DNA of 64,000 nt, from the NCBI GenBank assembly GCA_032871835.1, contig CM065295.1:22516501-22580500 (forward strand). Direction: 5' to 3'. The stretch is from Dipteronia dyeriana. Lineage: Eukaryota; Streptophyta; Magnoliopsida; Sapindales; Sapindaceae. Both the position numbers and the translations under genes were made by a program. The notes below the pieces were generated by a model. The model was not told the origin of the DNA and did not search any database. It was given only the letters and a program-made list of their open reading frames with translations. This document shows positions 21,720-34,900 of this stretch, piece after piece (within the stretch, counting starts at the first letter, position 1; each line of letters opens with the position of its first letter).

Positions 21720-24700
21720 CTCCATATGTTTAAATGTAACTTCACAGGAAAGCACTTAATTTACTCCTACTGTTATTAGCCAACCGTGCATCTATTTTAG
21801 TATATCCGTATTTAAGCTAATAATCATTTCAAAGACATTTCTAGAGCACCTAGCACTAATATACGACATCATTTTACACAGATTGGACCTAGCACACCAG
21901 AAACTGTTGATCAACACAACACTCAAGAAGCTTTTTGAGACTTGATCAACTCCAGGGTAATATCTTCCAGAGTTTATTGCTCCTAGAAAAGATGGACCCC
22001 AAAATAGAATCTTAACCACTCCCTCAGTTTATACTACATGTGCTCACTTAGAAAGCCTCGATTCCAAAAATTATGTTTCTAAAGCATTTACCCCTAATTA
22101 ATAATGACAGTTATAACTGTGAATTTTAACAGAAAAACACCAAAAGAAGATACAACAGTGGCAAAGGAGAGAAATAAATGAAAACCACGAAAACAGAGTT
22201 TTACATGAAACAGTTCACTATGGTACTTCTTTTTATAATAATAATAATAATTATAAAGTTATTATAAAAATATAAATCAAACCCCTTTCCACCCTAACAT
22301 GAGCGGGATTTGGACACAAGACCTCTTGTACTTGAACGAAAACAAGAGACTTTACCAGCTAGGCTAGCCCACATTCACTATGGTTACTAGTTCTTCTTTT
22401 GACTAATAATGTTTTAATCATCAATACTATATCATCTGTTTCCTAATTCTGTTATTACTTTCAAGACTGAAACAAAAACCAACACAAAACTTGAGCCTTA
22501 CTCTTCATAAAAATATAACGAAACCTTAAGAATGGAACACAAATTAAGAAAATTGCCAGATTAAATTAGTTTTCAATTTACAAACCCAGCACAACTTCTT
22601 TTCAAGCTGCAACCAACTCAGTACTGGCTCCAACAAAATAAAGATATAACAGTTCAGTTGTAAGAATTACGTTATCAGAAATAAAGAGACCAAAAGCTAG
22701 AACTGCTCTAAACCATTTCATTACATACCGGATCATGTGACAACTCGGAAATGTGTAGCAGACCTTGTTGGCCACCATTGAACTCAACAAAGGCACCATA
22801 CTCTTTGACTGATGTTACAATGCCTTTGTAGATTCCCCCAACTTCAATCTCTCGGCCAATTATGAAATCAATCTGAACAAGAAGATAACTAAACTTAAGA
22901 TGGAAAAACCATAAGGAACATGCATCTCCCTACTAACCACTAGCTAAACAATAAGATATATGGATACATGAATTGCTCAAGATCTGGTTTTCAAAATATA
23001 TATTTATTGCTCAAGATCTGATGCAGGTGCAAGCAATGAAACTTTTAACTCCAATTTATTTAAGCAGAGCATGAAAAGTGTAAAACAAACATTCATCTCT
23101 TGCAGAAAGTTTTATAAAAAAAATAATTCAATTATTTGGAAATCTTTTTAATTTTATAGCCTCTTTCATTATAAATTTTCAAAACTGCTACCTGTCTACA
23201 AAATCAAAAACGAACAAGAAATGTACTCAATACTGTACTTAAAAACAGGAAGAACATAGAATGCGACCTTTTCTTGAACTTTTTCCATTGCAGATTGATT
23301 CTTAGCAAGAATAGTAAGTGTCCCATCACTTACAGAGATTCGAGCACCTGAATTACAAGCATACAAAGAACTATTACAAGCTGCGATAAATTGATAAACT
23401 ATAAAATCATTCAAAATATAAGGTAATTCCATTCCAAAGTTAAAGTGCCTAAAGAATATCCATATGCTTGAATCGCTGCTTCATGAATTAGTTGTCATCG
23501 GAAATGAAAAATTATATTCCTTAGTCGTAGTAAGAAGGACACTAGAGTCTACTCTTACACAATCTCATCAGTTGTATCTCATAAAGAGTATAAGAGTATA
23601 AGACAGAAGCAACTTTGAAAACAACGTGAAAGTAGCCACCAGTTTCGGAACCAGTGAACAAGAGAAAGATCAGGGGAGTTCAAGGTATCAAAAAACAAAA
23701 AGGCTACATAGACTGCAAACCATATGAATGCATTATTTCTAAAAGTGAGAGATATTTACAATACTGGACTGACCAAGAAAAAGCAAAACGTTAACTACAT
23801 AGTAAAATAAGTTATGGTCAAGTTGAGAACCCAATTATCCATGAAAAAGCTTGAATTATCTATTTATTTACTTTGAGAGGAGTTAAAATCACCATAAATT
23901 TATAAGCAAAGCATTCTTAAGTTTGAACAAACCTGTTTCCTCTTCAATTTTTCTTTTAAGTGCGCCTAGAGGTCCAATCAAACGGCGGAGAGTTTCATTG
24001 CTGTACTTTAACGTAGCTGCATGACATCATATTCAGCCGAAGTGGGAAAAATACAACCATTAAAGGAAAGGCAGCTGATTAGAGCCAGAATCACAAGCAC
24101 AATGGATGAAAACTTAACCTAGTCGAGGGGAATTTCTATCATCTTGAGTTCGTGGTGCACTAATTTCTCTATCCATGTGATCAAGGATTTGAAGACGGCC
24201 TTTAAGTGCATGCTCTAGACTCTCGCAAATAATATCTAAAGGAATTCCAGCAGGTTTTATATCCAACTGAATTGCTGTAACTCCTTTCCGCGTGCCAGCA
24301 ATCTTGAAGTCCATGTCCCCTAAATGATCTTCTAGTCCCTGAAAACCTCCAATATTCAATAAAACTTTAAGGGATGTTACGAATATTTAAAACACAAGTA
24401 TAATTCTTCAAGCACTGAAAGTGTTAAGCAAGACCTGACAACCATGGAAGAGCCCTTCAAAAAGATCAAATCATTTGCTCTATGCTAATATAAGCCAGAA
24501 CATTAAAATTGACAAGTGGAGAAGTAAGACAAATAAAAATAATCAAGAAGAAAACTGATAGAAAATTTCTTATAGCTTTCAAAAACCTTCTCCATTTAAT
24601 CTTTTTATATAAGAAAAATTGCATTCAAATGAACATCTTTGACACCACCTCCATCCATTCAGCAATGACAAACACAAGCTCAATAAAAATCTCACCAGAA

Positions 24701-27700
24701 TATCAGTCACTATACGATAGTCCTTGATTTCACCAGTTGATGGGTCAATTTCACTGACAAGGCCAACTGAAACACCTGCTACGTGTTCTCGCAAAGGAAT
24801 ACCAGCATCCAACAAAGCCATGCTGCCTATAGAAAGGAAAATGTATCATGATAGATATTTTAACCCAAGAAACCAGAAGTACCGAGTCATGACCTATATG
24901 GAGGTAGACCTTAGATACTCGGGGACCCATCACCAATCCATAAATATAAAATGAAATACGTTCATCAGGCACTCTACGCCAAAATTAAAAACATCTTACA
25001 TGTATACTCACCTAGAGAGCAATGCCCAAAATGGTATGACCCAAGTATTTCAAGCAGACAAAAAACAAAATAACCCACAAAAGTACATGAATGAAAAGAA
25101 TACCTCCACAGACAGTTGCCATTGATGTCGATCCATCCGATGCCATGACTTCAGAATTCAAACGGACGGTATAAGGAAAATCATTTTCGGGAGGTAATAC
25201 AGCAAGCAAGGCTTTCTCAGCAAGAGTTCCTACAAAATTGAAGAAACCGGCAACAAATTAGTGTCTTTTCACAGACAAAGAAAATGGGCTAATGAATTGA
25301 TCATTCCATAGCAGGATTGTAACTGTCAAGTACTTTTGACTAGAAACAAAATGGGAAACCAAGTTATTTTCGTTGATGGCAATAATAAACATAACTTAGG
25401 GCTTGTTTGAGATAACTTTTACCTTTGGATTTTAACAGTTGAAGAAAAGAAGTAAAAGCCTCATATTTTCAGTTATTGTTTGGATAATGTATTTTGGAAG
25501 AACTTTTGCATTCATAAGAGCTTTTGAGACACTTTGGTTGAAACATTTTAAAATCTCTTCCAACTCTGATTTGATCGTCTTCTTTTTTTTGAATAGTGAT
25601 ATGACCTTAATAGGAATTATATATGAATAATTTATAATTATAATTTAAAAAATAATTTTTCAATTAAAATTGAAATTATCAATTAAATTTAATGGAAAAA
25701 ACTAGACAAATAAATACATAATAACATTAAAATGCTAAATGTTTTGTTAAAGAAAATACTAAATATAATAATAAAAATAAAATAGTTACAAGTAAATATA
25801 TATATATATATATATATAATAAAAAATACCCTAAACCACGATCACATCCACCATATCTAACACAACACCCACAGGTAATGATATCAAGCATTTAGACTGG
25901 TATACCATGATGATTACATATAATGAGGTTCAAAATAGTCTCAAACGAAAACAATCAGAGTGAAATTTTAAGCCGTAGCAGAGAAATAATTGAGCTGATA
26001 GGGATGTTAAGTTTCAATAACTTGAGTCCACACCATCCTTTCCCAATCTGACCACACCATCCTTTCCCAATCTGAGTGTTTCAACGGTTCCCTTTCTTCA
26101 GTTGCACGGCACTTTGAAATGGTAACATCTAGCCAAATAGTCATTGGCCCAGAAAGGCCAATTCTGCTGCCTACGAAGACAAAGAAACCTCAACCTATAT
26201 TTAGGTGGATGGCATTTGGACCCAGCTGATAAGGCCAAAATCCAGTTAAGTTTTTACAGATGCAGACTATGTTGAGGCTACCCCTGCTTCAAAATCTTAT
26301 CCCAACTGATTCATCTCACTACTAATTATGTTCTGATTTTAATATTCCACATCACACACGCACATCTAATCTCATCAAGAAAGAAATATAGCTAAGAGTT
26401 CAACTCTAGAAGCAAATATGGGTGCATCCTCAAAAGCTCAACTTGTTTGAAAACCAGTTTTAATTTGGTCAATATGTTTCACAGAATATAACACTATGAA
26501 AAGTGAAAAGTGAATTACCATGCCCAACTTCACGCCTATTTAGGCCCATTCGTTTACCAACTTCATTGATTGAAAATGGTGGAAAACTATAGTGAAGCAT
26601 GAAACGCTTTGTCGGTGGACCAACCAGGGACTCCAAGCGTTGAGCATCTCCCGGAGCTCCAAGCGTCACAGTACAAAGAACCTATTTTGAATATCAAGTA
26701 CATTCAAAGGGATCCAGCTTAAACTTTATCAAATGTAAAAACAACTTTGGTGGTTCTTTTTAAAGACATGAGTATTCAAATAATTAAACAGAGATTAATG
26801 TCTACTAACCTGGGTATCTCCTCGAGAAAAAAGTGACGATCCATGCAGTATAGGTAAATTACCAGCTTCACAATATATAGGCCTAACTTGATCCAGATGT
26901 CTCCCATCAACCCTGAATCCTTCTGTGATGATCCTTTTACGAACTACCTGATATTCTTGGCAAATTTAGATATAGCCTATCTTAAAAGATGCAAGAACTA
27001 GCATAAGCAAAATGTAATAGAATGACATACAAATTCCAGAAATATTTAATTGACAAGCTAACTGTCTATTCTGAATGCATCTCTCCAAATACCAATCATT
27101 AAAAAATCATGTCATTAATATCATATAATGGCTGGTGAAAAAATATGGTCCATCTCTATTCTGAGTTACAAATCCATAACCACAGATGCAGACTTTTGAT
27201 GATCTTACAATTTACAAATTATCACATAATGGCAGGTTACATAAGCCCTAAAATCACAGATGCTTTTGTGCTATAATTTTACAATGGCGTGAGAACAAGA
27301 AAAATGTGTATTTTTATCAACAATTCAGGAATGAAAACTATAAAAGTTAGGATTTCTCCAAACAATATAAAAAGTAAATGAGAGAGAGAGAGAGGAACAA
27401 TCAAGTTACAAAATTTGTAATCAATAAAAACTTATCTTTCTTCCCTTGAGTCATAGCTCACCTTTTTCCTCACAGTATCTACTGCCTTTGGTAGAACTTG
27501 TAAGCTTTCTTCGTCACATTCTACTTCAAGTGTCTTTTTTACTTCTTGTGTAATCTTATCTAAAGCTTCTCCACGTTCAAACTGGACATATAAAAGTTAC
27601 CAGAGCTAAACCTCAAAAGTACAATTTAAACAGACATGATTATCAAGTACTCAACAAACAAGTAAGTGCATGAATGCAAACAAACATTCCCACACTCAAT

Positions 27701-30700
27701 CACATAATGTACCCCCTTATACAATTCCTAGAGATTAAATTTGTTGCACAAGACAGATGGAATGCACCTTGCCGTACGAAGGATCGGTAAAAACAGCTTC
27801 AATAGATGCTTCAGCCAGGCTACTGACATTTTCCAGCGTTCTGTCTGAGATCATGGACAATTTATATTCCTTCTTGTGCTTACCAGCTTTTGCAGCTAGT
27901 CTGATTTGAGGTTCAAGATATTTCACCGCCTGAATGGCCAAAACCAATCAAGTTATAAGCACCGGAAGACAAAGAGAAACTAGTAGATACTGCTCAAAGT
28001 CTAATCTAAATGACTCACCTCAGGATGAGCCAATCTTAACCCAGCTTCAAGATCTTTCTCAGAGATCTCACGAGCTTGCACATCTATCATCAAAGTTTTG
28101 TCCTTCGTACATGCATACACTAAGTTGAGATCACTTAAGCTAAGCTGCATTACATTAGAATAGCATCAATCATAATATGACAACTAAAGAGAAGGTGAAA
28201 TATAATGATGAAAGTGCCAATTTCAGTTTGAAGTCAGTTTCAAACTAGTTCTAGCGAACATGCTGAAGAGTTTTAAACCACAACCCTATAACTACACAAC
28301 CCATTCAGTTTGAAGTCAGTTTCAAACTAGTTCTAGCGAACACGCTGAAGAGTTTTAAACCACAACACTATAACTACACAACCCAGACAGGAAAAGAACA
28401 TATGCAGTCATCCAGAGGTGAATTCAATATACTAATAAAGCATTTCAAACTACAGCATTTTGGGATTCAAAATTCCCCCAATATATATATGAAAAGAAAA
28501 CGTAAAATTAATTCCAGACCCACTTGTTCAATCTTTACCTCTCCAGATCAAGAGTAGATCTTCCATCAAGAAGTAAGTAATTTTGCCACTTTGACAGATT
28601 AAGCCTTATTTATTTTAATATATACAGTATGTTCTAATTCTCACAAGCTCATAAAAGCTACATTCTACATTTATTAAATTTTTGCCGCATTGTCCGAAGT
28701 TCTCAAAGGACTCAAGAAATAATTAAGATGACTCAGAAAAGAATCAATTAACCTAAGTATTACTTTGAAATTTGAATACAAAAATTTTGCAAACAGACTA
28801 CCTTCATAGTTCCTACTAACCACCTAAGGGATCAGACGATCAGTAAAGGTGTAAGACCACAGGTAAGATAATTTTCAGAGCTAGAAGAGGATATTCCAAT
28901 ATTATAACCTCAACAAACCTAGGACTGATGCTTGTTCAGAGAATTTGTAAAAAGGAAATCAAGAGAACATTTGAAAAGGAAAAGGCAAAGGTAGATAAAA
29001 ACTAATGTCAGGGATTACCTCGTCCATAGTTGGGTTTACAACAAATTGCCCACAAATCCTCCCAACACGTATAACTCCAATTGGACCGCCCCAAGGAATA
29101 TCTGATAACATAAGAGCAGCGGATGTTGCATTTGCTGCCATTACATCTGGATCTTGTTTCCCATCGGAAGAAAGAACACTTGCCATTACCTTCAATCAAA
29201 CAAATATGATCAAGAAAAATCAAGAGCTTGAATAAAATTTCCAATAAGTACTAAAACAATTACAGTATCATTGTACCTGAACCTCATGGTAAAATCCAGC
29301 AGGAAATAATGGTCGTATGGGTCGATCAATGATACGACCACATAAAAGTTCGCGTTCTTTTGGAGCACCCTCCCTCCGCATGAACGTATTAGGAATCACA
29401 CCTTGCGCAAATTGTTTCTCTTGATAATCAACCTTACATGAAGAAATATCAAATAAGACAGATACTCAAGCACAATTGCAGAAAACAGAGAATACTCGGA
29501 GATATGACCAGATTGTCACAGAAGATAACAAAACCCCATATGATCATATCGTATAGATTATTGAATAGACTAAGATTGGTTTTGAATTCAATGCTATGTA
29601 ACATGGGCCTTCATATCATACAGCTTGAGTTTTAATTTTCTCTTGTTAATTTTACCCTTTTTAGGCCATAATATTATTTTCTTCAATCCATCTAACTCGT
29701 AGTGTTCATGTTTATCGGATAACCATTTCACCGTTGTCTTTTTCTGGTGTTATCACTTCAAAAAAATGTAGCAACAACAACCACCATAAATATAATACCC
29801 AAAACATTCGCTTGAAGCATAGAGTTAATTTCTGTCCTTTGCCCTAATCAAAGGACAGAATAATGAAGATTCATGTGTAATGTAGGTCCTAGAAGCTAGT
29901 GGTCCTAGTAAAAATGTTTAAACAAGATGGTACCATTTAAAATGTATGGATTGTCCATATTTCATCATTTAAAAGGACTGAAGAAGGAATCAAGTGGATG
30001 GGAATTAATTTATTTCCTTCATTTGGGTGCTTTGCTTAAGTTAGAAGAAAAAAGAAGAGAAAAAGGGGAATTATAAGCCTAAATTCTCTACTGGCCCACC
30101 TTTGAAAAGAGAAAAAAAAAATGTGAAATGAAATGAAAGAGTAAAGTTAAAAAACATGATGCAAAAACCTGTAATAAAACATTAAGAGGATCCCAGATTT
30201 TATCATCATATTTGTGGTATGAAGAGCACAAAAAATTCCTTCTCTTGCTACAAATCAATATACAAAACTTACTATCATTTTTATTTACACGACTCACACT
30301 CGGAACATTTGTACAAGAAACTCTACTCACGAGAATATTTTCCTCTCTATGAACTCAAGCCATTCCACACTAACGGCTTATACTTGCACTCGATTACTAC
30401 CGATAGACACCTATATGCACTACTTAAGACAACAATCAGGCTTGTATCACACAAAAAAAATGATAGAAATAATTGGATGAACTAAGAGTACAGCAAAAAA
30501 AAAAGGCGTAGATATATATTACACAATACCAGTTCGACGAAATCAAATAAAAAAATTGAATAAAATGAGACGTACGGTGAGAGGCAAAAAATCTTGAACA
30601 GCGTCCCCTTTAGAAGAAGTGACGGTGGACAAAACCTTGGTCTCATCCATGCCTAAAACGACAGCGCCGTTGGCAAAGCGAGCGATTTTTCCGGTCTCGA

Positions 30701-30899
30701 GGGTGATCAAGCGTGATCCGATCTCGAACTCCTCTTTGAAGGAATCGAGAACCTTGGTGCCGGCAACGGGCTGGTCAGTGTCGGATGTGGCGAAGCCTAG
30801 GCGGCCGCTGCAGATGGTGCGGAAGCCGAGGGTTCGCCATGTGAGGAAGTGAGAGAGGGAGGAGAAGAGTGGGTGCACCTTGCTCGCGACTGACGACAT
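19651..30899 (-). CDS. PNP2: Polyribonucleotide nucleotidyltransferase 2, mitochondrial (PNPase)
   Basis: This is a phosphate-dependent 3'-5' exoribonuclease that processes and degrades RNA in mitochondria. Sixteen exons join in frame (descending coordinates): 30899-30576, 29432-29277, 29189-29019, 28144-28019, 27929-27768, 27581-27462, 26947-26810, 26681-26519, 25229-25104, 24826-24696, 24338-24119, 24016-23933, 23347-23268, 22872-22729, 20976-20242, 19755-19651. They total 2985 nt, predicting 994 residues, the length of the Arabidopsis protein. Domains: presequence (1-50), RNase PH 1 (about 55-190), helical domain (200-340), RNase PH 2 (360-600), KH (IGPLG, about 615-668), S1 ([20 protein letters not shown], 675-750), and a second S1-like C-terminus ending [10 protein letters not shown]. 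An in-frame ATG at 30923 would add eight residues. I chose 30899 because relatives begin MSS. The mitochondrial rather than chloroplast paralogue is indicated by the N-terminus ([11 protein letters not shown]) and the long C-terminal extension. All borders are GT-AG; exon 13 has a weak donor (GTCGCA). Confidence 0.95.
21508..21683. mobile_element. Fold-back MITE in a PNPase intron (Mutator-like ends)
   Basis: GGGTAAATCGTATTTTAGTC at the left is mirrored by its complement at the right, and complementarity continues through nearly the whole 176 bp with a small loop near 21590-21600. GGG...CCC ends and flanks ATATACATA / ATATATATA (8 of 9 identical) suggest a 9-bp target duplication, as for Mutator-like MITEs. 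The flank is (TA)-rich, so the duplication is uncertain. It sits in the intron between exons 14 and 15. Confidence 0.75.
21684..21717. repeat. (AT)n microsatellite
   Basis: Uninterrupted AT dinucleotides next to the MITE in the PNPase intron. Confidence 0.9.
28222..28385. repeat. 82-bp tandem duplication in a PNPase intron
   Basis: TTCAGTTTGAAGTCAGTTTC begins at 28222 and again at 28304. The two 82-bp units differ at only a few positions (for example AACATGCTG / AACACGCTG). It lies in the intron between exons 3 and 4. Confidence 0.9.
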
Positions 30900-31110
30900 T
30901 GATCGAGAGAGAGAGAGAACCACTGGTTTTTCGAGTTACAGGGCTTAAGGAGAAATAGAGTTTAGGGGTTTTAAGGTTTGGATTTGGTGCGACGAGACGT
31001 ATGCTAGCTTCGTAAGCTGGTTTCCAATCACAGCTCTCAACACTTTCAAATTGATTATTCTTTTTTCACTTTAAAATTTTGTAAACATGGGATTGTACTA
31101 ATGGAGGGAT
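30900..31110 (-). promoter_or_regulatory. PNPase 5' untranslated region and proximal promoter (inferred)
   Basis: This is the only non-repetitive sequence between the PNPase start and the first repeat block at about 31110, so transcription signals must lie here or in the repeats. A (GA)n run at 30901-30918 lies just upstream of the start codon. No clear TATA box was identified. Confidence 0.4.
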
Positions 31111-31688
31111 GGGTGTGGGGCCCTAATGGGGCGGGCTGGAGCCCCACCCCCACCCTTCATTCCTAAAACCTTCCTTCCCCGGCCCACTCTTGCCCCAAAC
31201 CCATTCGGAGAACTATTAGTTAATTCTAATATTAAGGGATATTTGTAAAATTTGCCCAAAAGATAAAAATCGTTCACCTTCGTTTATTTATTCTAAAAAA
31301 ATTGAGTATAAAGAGTCGTTTATTTTTTTATCTGAAGGCTGAATAGTCCTAAAATTTTCTGATGACTGAATAAAGACTGAAATTTGAACCTGAATAACGT
31401 ATTTATTTGTTTGTTTTTTCTCACATCTAAATGTATTATCAACGCATTTGTTTTTTAAAAGTAAAATTGTTTAAAAATAAGTAATTTTATATTTATACTT
31501 ATGTTAAACAATTATATATATAATATAGAATAGAAACAATCAAAAAAACAATAATTATATATTAACACATATGATCGGGATCTTCTTCTTCGATTACAAA
31601 TAAACTTCATTTTTACTAAGAAAATAAAAAGTTTTTTTCTTTCAAAAAATGAAAGGGGTAACAGTAAAAACTCACACAAAACACTCTA

Positions 31689-31732
<44 letters not shown>

Positions 31733-32847
31733 CCATAATATCAAAATAAAGTATTGATATTAAACACCAATATGATAAGTGATTAGGGTTCTTTTTTATT
31801 TTTAAAGCTATTTAAAATAAACAATATATTAAAATAAAATATTTATATACCATATATAATTATGATGAAATTGGAAACATGTTATATATGAGGGGATAGT
31901 ATCGGAAGAAAATATTTTGGATTGCATTTAATGCAATTCAGTGGTTTGCAATTAAGTAAAAAGTCAGGATTTTTTACTTTTTATTTTAAGTTGTTTTTTA
32001 GGATTTTTAAGTTGTTTGACCACTTAGAAAAACAAACAAAACAATTTAATAATTATGATTCAGACCTATTAAGTTTTAAGTGAAAAAAAAACACACGATC
32101 TTTAAGTCTCTACATATCAAAAACAGACTCGAGTTTTAACTTTTAAAATTGGGTGAGTCTATATTTCCGATAATTCATTATCTGTTGTCTAAGATTTTGA
32201 TTATTATTTCAACTTATTAGAACCATTAAGTTAAAATTTTAAACAGTTTTATCCTTAAATTGATTGTTGGTAAAAATAACTGACCTTAACATGTACACAC
32301 TTATTGACACTGTCTAAAAATAAAAATATTATAATATTTTATACTTCTGATATCTAAAGCTAATTCGAATGAATCATCGACACGTATTAAACATTAGTCA
32401 AGATTCTCGTTTATATAATCTTTAGTAGAAACATCAGTAAACTTATGTTTCTCCTAATAAGATTTAGGGATGAACATTTCCTCCATAAAACCTTACAAAT
32501 ACAGGGGCCCACCCCCCTTTTGGGGCAAATTTTATCCCTAAATGGGATTAGAGGGTAAGGGTGGTGGTGGGGGTGATCATAAAAGTAGTATTTTATCATG
32601 GTGCTAAATACCAAATTTTTATAGATTCCTTCTTTGTCACCGTGGTCGACCTCAAAGCCATAATGTCTCAAAAGAAGAAGGTCATAAATAAACGTTTTTT
32701 TATTTTTTTTTAGCTCGAACTTCATAAAGAACTCTATTCTATCTCTCCCTCGTTGCGAACAAAAAAGTGGGAACCTCCTTACACCCCCAATTTCCCCATT
32801 CCACCATTCCCTAAATGGGGTGGGGTGGGGCCCTATTCCATCGTTTC

Positions 32848-32897
<50 letters not shown>
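31110..32897 (-). repeat. Composite repeat R, left copy, proximal part (G-run blocks and body 2)
   Basis: 31207-31317 plus 32104-32499 is the reverse complement of 56781-57259 on the far side of the intergenic region (for example TTAGAATTAACTARTARTTCT near one end and ATCCCTAAATCTTA near the other). 32500-32849 and 31110-31205 are GGGG/CCCC-run blocks, and 32850-32897 is a pure (TA)n tract. The body is interrupted by repeat S (31318-32103). I do not recognise a known transposon class; R could be a non-autonomous DNA element or a retrotransposon remnant. Confidence 0.55.
31318..32103 (-). mobile_element. Repeat S, copy 1 (MITE-like), inserted in R
   Basis: It interrupts the R body relative to the intact copy at 57100-57200, with imperfect 8-bp flanks AAAGAGTC / TTTAAGTC that may be a target duplication. 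Its end near 32040-32103 (ACCTATTAAGTTTTAAGTG) is the reverse complement of the start of copies at 40450 and 44885. It contains (AT)n at 31692-31727. Confidence 0.5.
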
Positions 32898-32899
<2 letters not shown>

Positions 32900-33659
32900 G
32901 TGTATTCATAAGCAGTCAAAAAAATTATGGAGTTATTGTTTTTAATAACATAAAATATTTTTATTGTTTCTAACACTTTTGACTCATTTTGTTCCAGTTT
33001 GCCCTTATTTGATTTGAATTAATAGAAAATAAAAAATTGGGGTTCTAGCTCTTGTTAGGTTTCAGGCAGTAGAAAAACAAAGAGAAAGAGAAAGAGAAAT
33101 AGTGAGTGAAAAGGAGACCTCATCATCCGTCGCCGCCGCCGCCGCCACCTGCAGTGACCTTCCTCTTGAGCCCATCAACGTCACACCTTTGCCTTGACTA
33201 TTTTTCATTTGTTGACGATGCAGCTTGAAGCGACCGTAAGCTCGTCAACACCGCGACAAGTTTTTGATTTTTAGGTGAGTTCTTACATAATACAACAGTT
33301 AATCACTATTATCATTTAGAAAAAAAAATAGGTTTTCTGTAAAAAAAAATGTTGTGTTGGATTTGGTTTGATTTCTATTTGAGCACATTTGAATTGCTCG
33401 AACTATTGTTGATGTTGCTCTTGTGTTGTGAATTTGATTTGGTGACGGTTAATTGTGAAATATGTGTTTTTTTTTAATTTGTAACATGTAATTAGATTGT
33501 AATTAGGTTGAGATTTTGTGACTGAATCTTAGTATGTTATTAAGTTGTCTTGATAAGCTTCCCTCTTCCCCCTCAATTAAAATATAAGTTAAGTTAATTA
33601 GATGTGAAAAGGTTTCTTCACAATGGAAATCATGTCATTTTTACTTCAAAATCGTTTTT

Positions 33660-34110
33660 TAAAGGATTATGCGGCTCGGCTTAGTTAAGAATGAGGAGAT
33701 TGTTTTGAGATTCCTGGTTACTGCTTGGTTGCTTTGGCATAAGAGGAATCGTATGGTGGAGTGGTCAAAGAGCTTGGAGATTGCTAGAGTAGGGCTGGTG
33801 AACTCATTGCAGATTTCAAAACTGGTGAAATGGTACGTGGTTGGTTTACATAGAGGACAGGTTTCAAATGACAATGTATGGTGTGTGTGTCTTTGCCTAG
33901 TTGCTTTAAACTTAACATGGATGCAACTTTAGATGTTGATGGTGGACATTAAGGGGATAATAATATGATCAGAGATAACTCAGGTATTATAGTAAGGGTT
34001 GTTGAGTTTCAAGTGGATGGTTACAGTGGGGATTGCAGAGGCGAAGGCCATTCTTGAGGGGCTTGCTATGGCTATTGAATTGTGTTGTTTTGGAATTTGG
34101 TCTTCAAAAT
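33660..34110 (+). pseudogene. LINE/non-LTR-type RNase H fragment, decayed
   Basis: 33669-33932 gives LRFLVTAWLLWHKRNRMVEW, the linker typical of plant non-LTR retrotransposon and RNase H (RVT_3) proteins. Downstream frames give FKLNMDATLDVDGG, then RDNSGIIVRVVEFQVDGYSG, then GEGHS / AEAKAILEGLAMAIEL, the RNase H pattern KLNxDA...G.I.RD..G...AEA.A...GL..A. Frameshifts and stops are present. Only the C-terminal domain remains. Confidence 0.55.
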
Positions 34111-34139
34111 AATCATTTCATACTGGAATCTAATTTAAA

Positions 34140-34900
34140 AAAGTCTACAATACGAAATATAGTAAATAACTGGCATGTAACTTTGTTAATAACTAGCATG
34201 TAACAATATTGGAATTTTATCTTCAAAATAAATTAATTCAATACTGCAGCATACACTACAAAATGAATTTATTTAATACTAGAATTCAAATTAAACTGAC
34301 ATGTAACTTCAGAACCGACACTAGCATATGACATTATTGGATTTTTTTTTGGAATCGGTGTCTTTCAACTGTGAAACTTAATACAAACTGGCATATAACT
34401 TTAGAACCAATTAGCATGTAACTTAAAATTAAACCGGCATGTAACTTTAGAACCATCTGGCATGTAAGTTCAGAACTAACTGACATGTAACAATGCTGGA
34501 ATTTGATCATTGAACTAAATTCATTCAATGCTAGAAATTGATATTTCATAATACCAAATTCATTCAATAAAGTCTACAATTAACTTGTATCATGACATAC
34601 GACTGATATGTATCTTGACATACGACTGATATGTAACTTGAAAATCGATTTCCATGTTACACGTCAATTGATTTTCAATTTATATGTTAGTCATATTCAA
34701 GTTACATGTTCAGTTATAAATTTGAAGTTACTTGTTAATTAGTTTCCAACTTCCAAATAAACATGTAACTTAATAATCGATTTCCAAGTTACATGTTTGT
34801 TGATTTTCAATTTACATGTTAGTCATATTCAAGTTACATGTCAGTTAATTAAATTTGAAGTTATATGTTAACTAGTTTCCAACTTCCAAATAAGTTGAAT
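34140..34900. repeat. ATGTAACTT repeat field with a ~131-bp tandem duplication
   Basis: The phrase CATGTAACTT or its complement AAGTTACATG occurs more than a dozen times. 34651-34759 and 34782-34891 are clear tandem copies (both contain TTAGTCATATTCAAGTTACA and end TTTCCAACTTCCAAATAA). The orientation of the motif switches near 34620. Confidence 0.7.

Noticed and set aside
22250..22375. Possible tRNA-like segment in a PNPase intron
   Set aside because: No acceptor stem, no conserved T-loop pairing; the GC-richer patch alone is not enough.
25388..25945. Possible TIR element in a PNPase intron (GGGCTTGTTTGAGATAAC at left, TCTCAAACGA at right)
   Set aside because: The right end matches too few bases and no target duplication is seen.
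32411..32851. Minus-strand 146-codon open frame
   Set aside because: It translates the G-run block and body of repeat R; no homologous frame is kept in the other R copy.
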